Of a DNA stretch of 64,000 bases, positions 28,207-37,900 are shown piece after piece. Every line of letters begins with the position of its first letter. The stretch's first letter is position 1. The translations under genes were made by a program, and so were the position numbers. Origin of the DNA: Vibrio lentus. Lineage in GTDB: Bacteria > Pseudomonadota > Gammaproteobacteria > Enterobacterales > Vibrionaceae. Below the pieces are notes generated by a model that worked only from the letters and a program-made list of their open reading frames with translations, did no database searches and had not been told where the DNA came from. The stretch lies in the NCBI RefSeq assembly GCF_030409755.1, contig NZ_JAUFQE010000002.1, positions 1,364,001 to 1,428,000 on the forward strand, in the 5' to 3' direction.

Positions 28207-28827
28207 TCCTCAAAACCACCGCCTAGGGCGGTGGTGATTGTTCCTTGAGGCTATAGCCTGAAGAAGTGCCCATGTTAGAAGTAACCTCTTATTCACCACA
28301 AGTAAGAGGAAACAACCACATGGGCGATTACAGAAGTTCATCACATGTCTATTGGCGTTGCAAATACCATATAGTTTGGACTCCAAAGTACAGATATAAG
28401 ATTTTGAAAGATAAGGTAGGAAAGGAGCTTTATCGTTCAATCTATATTTTGTGCAATATGAAAGACTGCGAAGTTTTAGAATTAAATGTTCAACCAGATC
28501 ATGTTCATCTTGTTGTCATTATTCCTCCCAAGTTATCAGTATCGAGTTTGTTAGGAGTTTTAAAAGGCCGAACAGCAATTCGACTTTTCAATAGATTCCC
28601 ACATATACGTAAGAAATTATGGGGAAATCACTTTTGGGCTAGAGGGTATTTTGTAGATACGGTCGGTGTGAATGAAGAAGTCATTCGGCGATATGTACGA
28701 CACCAAGATAAGCAGGACATAGAGTATGAACAACAATTACAGTTATTGAAGAACTGATAGCGCGGACGCCCCCTTTTAGGGGGTTATAAAGCAAAACCGC
28801 CTTCTAAGAAGGCGGATATTTTTTGGC
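28207..28827 (+). mobile_element. IS200/IS605-family insertion sequence (about 621 bp, IS200 type)
   Basis: The element carries a single HUH transposase gene and no accessory tnpB. It has the family's terminal hairpins instead of inverted repeats: ACCACCGCC/GGCGGTGGT at 28215-28235 on the left, CCGCCTTC/GAAGGCGG at 28797-28815 on the right, plus a CCCCC/GGGGG stem at 28769-28783. There is no target duplication; a GGC shared by both ends leaves the boundary ambiguous by 3 nt (28204-28824 is equivalent). It sits inside the sensor-MFS gene of the T6SS cluster, in the same orientation. Confidence 0.9.
28320..28757 (+). CDS. tnpA: IS200/IS605-family transposase TnpA (Y1 HUH)
   Basis: A 145-residue Y1 transposase. 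The HUH motif is HVHL near residue 61, and the catalytic tyrosine is in EVIRRYVRHQ near 125. HIVWTPKYRYKIL and WGNHFWARGYFVDTVG are typical of the IS200 group. The enzyme excises and inserts single-stranded circles. ATG at 28320 (MGDYRSSSHV) is chosen because AGAGGAA precedes it; the frame is open 18 codons upstream. The protein looks intact and probably active. Confidence 0.95.
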   Translation: MGDYRSSSHVYWRCKYHIVWTPKYRYKILKDKVGKELYRSIYILCNMKDCEVLELNVQPDHVHLVVIIPPKLSVSSLLGVLKGRTAIRLFNRFPHIRKKLWGNHFWARGYFVDTVGVNEEVIRRYVRHQDKQDIEYEQQLQLLKN

Positions 28828-29189
28828 GGATTACTTTCGTCCCTTGCCTTGCTCAACTTCTATTTTTTCCAAGGCACATTAGGGTTGCTACTTATTGTGA
28901 TTATTATTGGTATCGCACACGGCATCTGCGTTTCTCCTCAAATCCCTTTAGTCATCGACCTACTTTCTGGGCAAGGGATCGAGAAAGGCAAAATCATCGG
29001 TATCTTCAGGCTTACAGAGCGTATTGGTAATATCGCAGGGCCAATGCTAGCTGGGGTATGTTTGAGTATCTTCGGTTACGACCAAACCATTCTTATATTT
29101 GGCGCGTCACTACTCGCAAGTTCCTTTAGCTTAATTGTCTTTTTCTCAATATTTCTGAAGTCTGATAAGCAGAAGCTAGGGGTTCAATC

Positions 29190-30188
29190 ATGAGATTTAT
29201 AGTGTTAGTCCTTAGCTTTATTTTAATGACCCCACTCTCGTTCGCTAAAAGCGATGAAAAACATGTCATTCTTTTATTATGGCGAGGGGTAACCGATGCC
29301 GAGCAAGGCTTCATGGATTATTTATCGCAGCATGTTGATGTGCGGTTTACCATTCTCGATGCAAATAGGGATAAAGCACAGCTCAAACAACACATTCAAG
29401 ATCTAGAATATAAAGATGCCGATCTCATTTATTCCTTTGGTACGACTATCACCTTGAATTTACTAGGGACTTATACAGAACCCAGCGAATTTAGAATGAA
29501 TAACTCGACGCCTGTTGTGTTCAGTATTGTCACCGACCCAGTGGGTTCTAAATTGATTGCTGATTTATCTTCAGACGATAGAAATTTTACCGGTGTATCG
29601 CACATCGTACCCCATGAAATACAATTTAAAGCGATAGAAAAACTGAATAGCATTTCAAGCCTTGGGGTTATATATAACGCTGACGAAAATAATTCGATTA
29701 TCACTGCAAATAAAATGATGGAGTTATCGGAAATTTATAACAAGCGTGTTATGTTGTACCCACTAAACATTGATAAAAGTAAGTCAAACAGCGACTTAAT
29801 TAACCTCACGATAAACAATATGAAACGTGATGGTGTCGATATGGCTTATTTACCACCTGATTCATACATCATCACCCAAGGAGGGGAAGTCGTATCAGGG
29901 CTACATTCGAACGGTATCCCCACATTCTCGGCAACTGAAAGCCCGATAAGAAACCATAAGGCCTTATTTGGTATTGTTAGCCGCTACTACAATGTTGGTC
30001 AATTTGCTGGATACAAAGCGAAGAACATATTGAAAGGAACTCAAAAAGCTTCAGACATTCCTATAGAGTCACTTAGCCAATATTCCTATATTGTTAATAT
30101 CGAAGCCGCTCATAAGCTCGACTATTACCCGCCAGTGTCAATATTGAAAATCTCTGAAGTGATAGGACACTCTAATGATGTTAACTAG
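29190..30188 (+). CDS. ABC-type periplasmic substrate-binding protein (ABC_sub_bind/TrpX-like)
   Basis: A 332-residue exported protein with a signal peptide (about 1-19, ending SFA) and the two-lobed ABC_sub_bind fold, resembling the TrpX-like group: DLIYSFGTTITLNLLG, TPVVFSIVTDPVGSKLI and GVIYNADENNS. No permease or ATPase gene is nearby, so it may serve as a ligand sensor for the adjacent sensor-MFS protein rather than an importer component. ATG overlaps the preceding stop (ATGA), and its 3' end overlaps the next gene by 14 nt, so the three genes form one translational unit. Confidence 0.82.
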   Translation: MRFIVLVLSFILMTPLSFAKSDEKHVILLLWRGVTDAEQGFMDYLSQHVDVRFTILDANRDKAQLKQHIQDLEYKDADLIYSFGTTITLNLLGTYTEPSEFRMNNSTPVVFSIVTDPVGSKLIADLSSDDRNFTGVSHIVPHEIQFKAIEKLNSISSLGVIYNADENNSIITANKMMELSEIYNKRVMLYPLNIDKSKSNSDLINLTINNMKRDGVDMAYLPPDSYIITQGGEVVSGLHSNGIPTFSATESPIRNHKALFGIVSRYYNVGQFAGYKAKNILKGTQKASDIPIESLSQYSYIVNIEAAHKLDYYPPVSILKISEVIGHSNDVN

Positions 30189-30903
30189 AGCCTCAACCAT
30201 CAGATTATCGTTACTCACCCTACTCATCTCAACGTTTTGGTCGATGAGTGCTTCTGCTCAGGTAAAAACTGGGCCATCTCGCCTAATGCTTACCACACAA
30301 GATTGGCCGCCGTACCAAACCTATGAAAACGCCTCAATGCAAGGAATCGCATTAGACAAGGTTAAATGCGCCTTAGGCATGATGGGACAACCTTATCAGC
30401 TTACGATGACCACTTGGTCTGACGCGCAGCTGCGTGTTCATAGTGGCAGCCAACACGGTTTCTTCGTTGCAACCAAAACCTCAGAACGTGACGAATACGC
30501 TACGCTCTCGGCACCTATCGCGAAACAAACTTTAAATTGGTATTTTGGTCCAGGAGTGGAGCCGAAGGTTGATGAATTGTCAAAATTAAACCTTAACTTT
30601 TCTGCCAAATTTGGCTCAAACAAATGGTTTTGGCTAAAACGTAATGGATTTAACGTCGTTAAGCAGCCACGAGATGCTAAAGTATTACTAAGACTTTTAA
30701 AACAAAGGGAAATTGATGTTGTTTTAGAGGATGAGTTGGTCTTTAAAAGAGAACTGGATAAAGCCTCTTTACCACTCGATTACTTCAATTCGACGAACTT
30801 AGATACCAAGGATATGGGGGTCTACTTCTCGAATCGATTCCTTAAAACCTATTCAGGTTTCTTAGACAGTTTTAACTCAGCCATATCCAAGTGCAAGGAG
30901 TAG
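30175..30903 (+). CDS. Periplasmic solute-binding protein, type 3-like
   Basis: The 242-residue product has a signal peptide (about 1-28, ending SASAQ) and a type-3 solute-binding fold: LTTQDWPPYQTYENASMQGI, then EIDVVLEDELVFKRELDKA. It is the second binding protein in the T6SS insert and, like the first, lacks a cognate transporter. It overlaps its upstream neighbour by 14 nt and ends 3 nt before tagH, tying the module to the T6SS operon. Sensing a small molecule in the periplasm is inference. Confidence 0.78.
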   Translation: MMLTRASTIRLSLLTLLISTFWSMSASAQVKTGPSRLMLTTQDWPPYQTYENASMQGIALDKVKCALGMMGQPYQLTMTTWSDAQLRVHSGSQHGFFVATKTSERDEYATLSAPIAKQTLNWYFGPGVEPKVDELSKLNLNFSAKFGSNKWFWLKRNGFNVVKQPRDAKVLLRLLKQREIDVVLEDELVFKRELDKASLPLDYFNSTNLDTKDMGVYFSNRFLKTYSGFLDSFNSAISKCKE

Positions 30904-30906
30904 CCA

Positions 30907-31857
30907 TTGTCCATCAGTGTCCACATGATTTCTGTACCTGCTGAAGAGGTTGTATCCTCTAGAGTGACGTATCTGCCCGAAAGTGGCGGAAGCTTAGGTC
31001 GTTCTCCATCATGTGATATTGCGCTACCCGATCAAACGAAATGGATCTCAAGAACTCACTGCCAGCTTTACCCAACAGACCGCGGTTACGTGATTAAAGA
31101 CATCAGTAACAATGGAGTGTCGTTAAACGACAAGTCGTTGGCAAAAGAGAAAGAGTACGTCATTACCGATGGTGACATCATCAAACTGGGTGGCTACACA
31201 CTACTGGTGAGCCTATTGAGTGACCCGAAAATGAGCGCGACCAATAACACCACACAGGATGAAACTTTTATAGAACCTTTCAACTTAAAACTCGATGACA
31301 GCGACACAGACTTTTTAGATGACGCACCACAAGTCGCGACAGTTAAGAAAGCCTCAAACTTCTCTTCAAAGAATGTATTGAGTGACGACCCCTTCTCGTC
31401 TGATCCTTTTGAAGACTTAGATGACGACAAAGTCATTCCCAACATTGAAGTGGACGAAATCGCTCATGGCGATAGCAACTCTCTCTCTTCTACTGAATTA
31501 GAATACTTACCCGTAAATGTTGAGAACAATACTCGTATTGAAGAGTCGATCGACAAACTCATTACGTTAACTGAGAAGAATCAGCAGTACTTACAGAATC
31601 CACAGATGCAACAAAAAGCACTATTCGACGCGTTGGAACAGACGGTCGATCAGTTCTTAAATGAGTTTGCACCAAAGCAACTTGAGAACCAGTTTAGCGA
31701 GTACGTAAGTAACGGCATTTTTACCAACAAAGATAAGAAGTATTGGAAGATCTACAGAAAACACTTCCAACACCGCCAAGACAACGGAGATTTCAGACGC
31801 CAGTTCAAAGCGCTGTTTATGGAGAACATGCAGAAGCAAAGTGAGGAAAGAGAATGA
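30907..31857 (+). CDS. tagH: T6SS FHA-domain protein TagH
   Basis: A 316-residue protein with an N-terminal forkhead-associated domain (about 25-95): GSLGRSPSCDIALPD, then SRTHCQLY and the SNNGVSLND segment. An acidic, disordered middle and the C-terminal domain of T6SS FHA proteins (about 235-310, FDALEQTVDQFLNEFAPKQL) follow. FHA domains bind phosphothreonine, so it is the likely partner of the kinase at the end of the locus. The start is a TTG at 30907 with AAGGAG 7 nt upstream; an ATG at 30925 would remove only six residues and has no ribosome site. Confidence 0.9.
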   Translation: MSISVHMISVPAEEVVSSRVTYLPESGGSLGRSPSCDIALPDQTKWISRTHCQLYPTDRGYVIKDISNNGVSLNDKSLAKEKEYVITDGDIIKLGGYTLLVSLLSDPKMSATNNTTQDETFIEPFNLKLDDSDTDFLDDAPQVATVKKASNFSSKNVLSDDPFSSDPFEDLDDDKVIPNIEVDEIAHGDSNSLSSTELEYLPVNVENNTRIEESIDKLITLTEKNQQYLQNPQMQQKALFDALEQTVDQFLNEFAPKQLENQFSEYVSNGIFTNKDKKYWKIYRKHFQHRQDNGDFRRQFKALFMENMQKQSEERE

Positions 31858-32342
31858 AACGTCTCATACTCTTATCCCTTTGTTTACTGATCGCAGCATG
31901 TTCTTCATCAGATCCGGCTCCTGTGGTCACTCAATACTCGTTGACCGTTAAAGCGGATGCGACAGTCAACCAATACAACGACGACCAAGCTAATCCAGTA
32001 GTGGTTAGGCTTTACCAATTAACGGACCAACAACTGTTCAAGCAACTTCCGTTTATTGATTTATACAACAATGACTTGCAGTTATTGGCGGCCAACCTAG
32101 TTTCAAAACAGGTATTACCCATTGTACTGCCGAGTTCACAACAAAAACTGACGTTAGATATCAATAAGAACACTCAGTACATTGCAGCACTGGTCGAATT
32201 CGCTGATTACCAGAACGGCACAACTAAGACTGTTTTGATGATGCCTTCTGATCCAGAGCAAACCTTAGAGTTAACGATTACAGGGAAGAAAGCAGAGTTA
32301 GCCGTGATACAGCCTGACTCCAGCTGGTGGCAAATCTTTTAA
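31854..32342 (+). CDS. tssJ: T6SS outer-membrane lipoprotein TssJ
   Basis: A 162-residue lipoprotein with signal peptide MKRLILLSLCLLIAACSSS; the lipobox LIAAC places the lipidated cysteine at residue 16. The rest is the small beta-sandwich of the TssJ/SciN family (VVVRLYQLTDQQLFKQL). It anchors the TssJLM membrane complex to the outer membrane. ATGA overlap with tagH shows coupling. Confidence 0.92.
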   Translation: MKRLILLSLCLLIAACSSSDPAPVVTQYSLTVKADATVNQYNDDQANPVVVRLYQLTDQQLFKQLPFIDLYNNDLQLLAANLVSKQVLPIVLPSSQQKLTLDINKNTQYIAALVEFADYQNGTTKTVLMMPSDPEQTLELTITGKKAELAVIQPDSSWWQIF

Positions 32343-32383
32343 TAAAAAAGCCAATATATAAAAATAATAGAAAAGGATTTTAC

Positions 32384-33715
32384 GTGGACGCTTTCAAAAA
32401 AGTAGTTTGGCAAGAAGGGATGTTTATTGCGCCTCAGCACTTTCAGCAGCAAGACCGCTACGTGCAAAACTACATTCGTCAGAACATCGAAACACTGGCT
32501 GGTTTTGCCCCTTTCTTCGGCATCACCGAGTTAGTACTTAACCACGATCTATTGAAGATCGGTAAGTTGTCTATCCCAAGCTGTTCTGGTGTATTCCCTG
32601 ATGGAACCCAGTTCAATCTCAAGCAAGAGATCGTCGTCGACATACCTCAAGGCACCATTGAAACCATCGTTTATCTTGCTCTGCCAATCTCCTTACAAGG
32701 CAACAATGATTACAGCGAAGATGGCCAAGAACAAAGCCGTTACATCACTCGCTCAATCAATGTCTTCGACACCTCTACCTCTGAAAATGCCAGTGTTGAA
32801 GTTGATGTCGCTCAGCTTAATATCGGCCTCAAATTCGCTGGAGAAGACACGTCTGGTTTTACCCTAATTCCCGTCGCTAAGATTTTAGAAATTAGTGACT
32901 CTGATGAAGTGATGCTCGATAGAGCCTTTATTCCTGCCTGCTTACATTACGGTGCTTCAACTCTCCTTAGTGAACGAGTCAAAGAAATTCATGCGCTGGT
33001 CAGTAACCGAGCTCAAAACCTTCTTAAACGCATCGAGGCTGGCCAAGGGCAAAAAAGTCCTCAGTCTATGATGCAAGACTTCTTGTGGCTTCAAACGCTC
33101 AACACTTGGCTGCCGTGGTTTGAATTAACCATCAGTAACACCAAATACCCAACGCACGAACTGTATTCGAAGTTGAAACAGTTTGAAGCCCAAGTTATGG
33201 CGTTGACACCGGCGATTCCAGATGAGTGCCAGCCTTTAAAATATGACAAGCTCTACGACAATTTTAACCCGCTATTTTCGAGCCTGAGAAACTTACTCAC
33301 GCTGGTTCAGCAAGATTCGGTTATTGAGTTCAAGTGGGATATTTCACTGTTTGAAAAACGTCGCCTACTTCGCACGCTAATCAAAGATCCAAGCAGCGTT
33401 TATAACCGCCGTTTCGTTCTGAGTGTTAAATCCGACATCAGCAGTACAGAGCTAAATGAGCTGTTCCCTATTTCCGCTAAGCTCAGCAGTAACAATAAGA
33501 TTGTGGAACTCGTTCGTAGCTCGCTGTCTGGTATCTCGTTAACGCCACTGCCTATTGCACCAAGTGAGCTGAAACCGATGCAAGGTGTCGCTTATTTTGA
33601 GGTCGATACAAAAGACAGAAACTGGCTTGATATGCTCGATACGCGTGATGCGATTGCGCTGCACGTCGATGCTCGCATACCCGCTCTCGAAGTCGTTCTA
33701 TACGCGTTGAGATAA
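32384..33715 (+). CDS. tssK: T6SS baseplate-membrane adaptor TssK
   Basis: A 443-residue TssK/VasE protein: KVVWQEGMFIAPQHFQQQDR at the N-terminus and PLPIAPSELKPMQGVAYFEV near the C-terminus are family marks. TssK links the TssEFG wedges to TssL and TssM. The start is GTG at 32384 with AAGGAT upstream; a longer frame from 32327 would overlap tssJ and adds a basic stretch not expected in the family. Confidence 0.94.
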   Translation: MDAFKKVVWQEGMFIAPQHFQQQDRYVQNYIRQNIETLAGFAPFFGITELVLNHDLLKIGKLSIPSCSGVFPDGTQFNLKQEIVVDIPQGTIETIVYLALPISLQGNNDYSEDGQEQSRYITRSINVFDTSTSENASVEVDVAQLNIGLKFAGEDTSGFTLIPVAKILEISDSDEVMLDRAFIPACLHYGASTLLSERVKEIHALVSNRAQNLLKRIEAGQGQKSPQSMMQDFLWLQTLNTWLPWFELTISNTKYPTHELYSKLKQFEAQVMALTPAIPDECQPLKYDKLYDNFNPLFSSLRNLLTLVQQDSVIEFKWDISLFEKRRLLRTLIKDPSSVYNRRFVLSVKSDISSTELNELFPISAKLSSNNKIVELVRSSLSGISLTPLPIAPSELKPMQGVAYFEVDTKDRNWLDMLDTRDAIALHVDARIPALEVVLYALR

Positions 33716-34917
33716 TGGCCATGGATTATTTAGACGAAGAAACACTGGTCATAGATAAAGCATCAAAAGGCTCTGCGAATACAGAGTCTGACCAAGCTTT
33801 ATCTAAATTAGTTGCGGTGCACTCCACCAGCACCCAAGAAGAGTTTCTGCGTCACTTTGATAAGGCAGAGAATCAACTGATCAACATCAGTAGTGATTTG
33901 CTGACCAAAACACTCAAGATCTCAACGCTGTCTGAACCGGAAGATTTAACCGTTTTCCGAGAGCAGTTTATTCACGGCATTAACGATATAAAAGCTCAAG
34001 CCACTGAGCTTACCTACCCTATTGCCGTTATCGATAAACTTTGCTTTTTGTATGCCGTAGTCATCGATGAGTTCATCATCTACACCGAATGGGGAGAAAA
34101 ACGCGGCTGGGAAAACAAAACACTGCTTAGCGAACTGTTTGGCATGCGTAATGGTGGTGAACTGTTCTTTTCTGTTGCTGAAAAAGCCGCAAGACAGCCA
34201 CACAAACTGATCGATCTTCTGGAGATTATCTACCTGTTCATCAATATTGGATTCAAAGGCCAATATCGTGAAGGCGGCGCGGAACAGTTAAAAGCATTCG
34301 TCCACCAACTAGAACAAACCATCAGCCAATATCGTACCGCCAGTGGCGTTCACTGCCGCACGAAGGTAAAGCTACCTGACGTAAGAAAACCGACAAGACG
34401 TAAGCGTTACTTCATTACCAGCTTGTTTTTCTTTTGTTTGATAGCAACCAGTATTGGTTTAACAGAGTTCTGGTACAACAAAACCCACGCACAGCGATCG
34501 CGTGATTTCACCTTTTTGCCGAACTTTAGCCAACGCTACGTTCTATCTGGAGAAATCAAAGACATTGTTTTCATCAGCCAAGATAACGATTTGGAAAACC
34601 CTCCTCGTCACGCGAGTAAAGCTGACGCGGTAGAAGCCGCAAAAACGACTAACTTTACGCCAAGCTCAGCCAGTTGGTTGGTTCAACTCGCGACGTTCTC
34701 AAATAAGAAAAATGCTCAAGCTTTCATCAAAAATCTCTCTCCATCAGCTTATGAGCCAATCATCTCACCTTACAAGAAATACTATCGAGTGATATTAAGA
34801 GCTAACACCTCAGAAGAAGCGAGAACAACCAAAGCTTGGTACGTAGAAAACGACCAAATAAATGCCATTATTGTTCGCACTTCTGCGCATGACTTAAACA
34901 AGGAAGAGTCTAACTGA
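33715..34917 (+). CDS. tssL: T6SS inner-membrane protein TssL with C-terminal SPOR domain
   Basis: A 400-residue protein. Residues about 60-215 are the cytoplasmic DotU/IcmH domain (KLCFLYAVVIDEFIIYTEWG, GMRNGGELFF, FKGQYREGG). A single membrane segment follows at about 232-252, and the periplasmic tail ends in a SPOR-type domain (about 315-392: WLVQLATFSNKKNAQAFIKN). SPOR domains bind denuded peptidoglycan, so this tail probably anchors the complex to the wall in place of the OmpA-like domain of other extended TssL proteins. ATG at 33715 overlaps the tssK stop; ATG at 33721 is an equally good start. Confidence 0.92.
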   Translation: MAMDYLDEETLVIDKASKGSANTESDQALSKLVAVHSTSTQEEFLRHFDKAENQLINISSDLLTKTLKISTLSEPEDLTVFREQFIHGINDIKAQATELTYPIAVIDKLCFLYAVVIDEFIIYTEWGEKRGWENKTLLSELFGMRNGGELFFSVAEKAARQPHKLIDLLEIIYLFINIGFKGQYREGGAEQLKAFVHQLEQTISQYRTASGVHCRTKVKLPDVRKPTRRKRYFITSLFFFCLIATSIGLTEFWYNKTHAQRSRDFTFLPNFSQRYVLSGEIKDIVFISQDNDLENPPRHASKADAVEAAKTTNFTPSSASWLVQLATFSNKKNAQAFIKNLSPSAYEPIISPYKKYYRVILRANTSEEARTTKAWYVENDQINAIIVRTSAHDLNKEESN

Positions 34918-34919
34918 TT

Positions 34920-37900
34920 ATGCCGGATGCCAAATCAAACAAGTCAGGCAACGTTAAGAAAACAGTAGGCATTTCTGCCCTAGCCTCTGTCGCCTTTTTT
35001 ACCGTCGCCTCTAGCGTTATTCTGCTAACACCACTCAATGCTTATTTGGTGTGGGCACTGACCACTATCGCCATTATCTCTACGCTTATCGGCTTCATTT
35101 GCTATTGGGTGCTCATCAAACGCAGCGCAAAATCGCAACAAGAGTCTTTCGACAAAGAACTGATCCAGAAAAGAAAAAAGCAATTAGCAAACCATTTCAA
35201 GCGCATGATCAACGGGCAAAAACGCAAAACTCGCTTAACCAGCCGTTACGATCAACCGATTTATTTACTATTGAGTCAAAACCCAAACAAAGACAAAAGC
35301 ATCATTACTCAAATGGGTTACGAAGCCTACAAGCTTGATGACTTCGGCAATGACATTGAATTCCCTGTTCTGTTTTGGGTTAGCGAGCATTCTATTTTAG
35401 TGTCGGTAAGTATGGGCGAAGACCAACATCCTGAATATCTAAAGACCCTCACTCAATCACTCACCGAATGGCGCCCGAGACAAGCTGCAAATGGTCTGTT
35501 GCTTACCACTGATGTATCGTCGCTGCTGGAAAACAATGAAAAAATAACGCAGCAAGCTGATGAGATAAAATCAACTATCAAGACATTTAATCAAGCATTC
35601 GGTGTCAGCCTACCGATTTATAACGTCATCTCCAATATGGGTAGCATCAGCGACTTTTGTCAGTTCTTCTCTGCTTTTGACGAATCAAAAAGGGATGAAG
35701 TATTCGGTGTCACAGCCCCTTACTCTGCTCACGGTGGTATCGATGCGAACTGGTATAATGATGAATACGATCATTTAATCAGTGAGTTGATCGCTAACAT
35801 GAGCAATGCATTGGCTGGCCAGCTGAATCAAGATTATCGAAATTCTATTGCTAGTGCGCCTTTCCAGTTTGGACTATTGAAACAAAATCTTTGGCTGTTC
35901 CTCAATCGATTGTACCGAGGTGAACAACTCAGTGACGCACTGCAGTTCAGAGGCTTCTATTTCACTCATGATGGCCAAAGCTCTCCGCAATCAGACTTGC
36001 TAGCGAGTGCAGTATCTTTTTCTGTAGGTCACGAACACTATCAACAGAATGAGCAAATCCCTGTTAATCAGACCTTGTTTGCCCAATACCTCATGACACA
36101 CGTGATTTTATCTGAACGCGAGTTGGTCGGCGTAAACAAGCGCAAAGAGAACACTTTGTTGGTTAACCAAGTACTATTCACGCTCTCTTGGGTTGGCTTA
36201 CTCGCGGCTGTGTTGTTGGTAATTAAATTCGACTTTGACTTCCAGAACCAACGCGAGACCAGAGCTGATGTAATGCTTGAGCGCTACAAAGAAGCGATAT
36301 CTGCCTCACCTTATGACATCGAGAATATGGCAGATAACATTCCGAACCTGTTTTCACTACAGCGAATCTATAACCTCTACAATCAGCCAGAGCCTTGGTA
36401 TAGCTTGCCGTTTATGCCGAACCCTAGCATCAAGGAAGAAGTGGAAGAGGCCTATTTCACAGAGCTACAACAAGTGCTTATCCCTTCGATGGAAAATACG
36501 ATCGAGAAAGACCTGTTTGTATATGTAAACTTAGAAGATCAATCACAAACGCTGTCTCTGCTTAATAACTACCGTTTACTTTTCAGCAAAGACAGAACCA
36601 ATATCCAAGAGCTTAAAAACTACTACATTCGTACGCTGCAAGACCAAGGAGAAGCGGATAGCGTCAACATTGCTCAGCTTGAAGTACTGTTAAATGACAT
36701 CTTTGCACGTAACTTGACGCCTATAAAATCGAATCATGACTTAGAGAGCCTCGCTAAGAAAGTGATTACCCAGACAGGTATTGAAACCCTGTTGTACGAA
36801 CATATCCAAAGTTCTACGGCTTACGCAAAGCGGGTCGATATTCGTGGTGAGTTAGGTGATAATTTTGGCTCAGTACTCCAGTTCTCGCCAAGTTACGCCG
36901 GCTACTTAGTTCCTTATATCTACACACCGACAGGGTTTAACGAACTCGATTTATCGGTCAATTCCCCGACTCTTAAATCTGCATTGCAGTCTTATGAGGG
37001 CGTTGCTGGAGCTTACCCTAGCGCACTCGAGCTTCATCGAATCAGCAGAGAGTTAAAACAAACCTATCAGAATGATTACATTAACTATTGGCGTGATTTA
37101 GTTCGTAATGTCGAAGTCAAAGAAGTGGCCGATCCGACACAACTAAAAAACACGTTAACGAGCCTGTCGCAAGCCAGTAATAATCCACTAGTCAGTTTGT
37201 ACTCGACGATCGCTAAGTACACCTATGTAGAACTAGAAATACCAGCTAAGAATGACAAGGAACAAGATCCTGCAAGCATGCCGATTCAAGATCCTGATAA
37301 AAAAGAATCCGCTCGCCAGATATCTCTTAGTTTCCAAGCATACAAAAAACAAGTTTCTGCCAATGACCAAGGTAAGAAGCCCATCGACAACCTACTGACA
37401 GCATTCATCAACGCGAAAAGGTGGGGAGACAAATTTTACGAGACCAAAGAGCCACAAAAGGTCGCCTTTGAAACACTGTCTGTGACGTTGCAAGCTGGTA
37501 ATCCGATTGCATCACTATCAAGCCTGTCCAACAATCATTTAGCGGTCGCTGAAGAGCTGATTAATAAGGTGGTACATCAAAGCAATGAAACGGTGATGTC
37601 ATTAGCTCACGATTACTTGAATACAGCGTGGTCAAAAGAAGTGTATCAACCTTACCAACAACGATTGGCTTCGTTTTATCCGTTCAACCGAAAATCCAAA
37701 TCGGACGTGAGTGTTGCGGATGTTAAAGCATTCTTCGTGACTAATGGCATCGTTGATAAATTCTCTCAAACTCGTCTAAATGGATTCATCAAGGACAATG
37801 ACGAAGCACCCTACTTACCGGGATTGCTACCAGGTACAGGGTTATCCATTACGCCAGAAGTTTGGACAATGATTGATAAGGCCGCTGACATACAGAATGC

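Larger units (their letters stand above)
26005..29193 (+). pseudogene. Sensor-MFS transporter fusion, interrupted by an IS200-type element
   Basis: Removing the insertion joins codons in frame to an 855-residue protein. The N-terminal half has a membrane segment, a periplasmic region (about 40-150), a membrane segment with a HAMP-like stretch, then a second sensor unit (about 230-440) with its own membrane segments. The C-terminal half (about 455-855) is a 12-helix-type major facilitator carrying the GYWSDKVGRRHSLMTGG signature. The insertion falls near residue 734. The 5' fragment then reads 14 codons of IS sequence to a stop at 28248. The 3' part keeps an open frame to 29193. It lies between clpV and two binding-protein genes, and its stop overlaps the next ATG. 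Its substrate is unknown. Confidence 0.88.
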
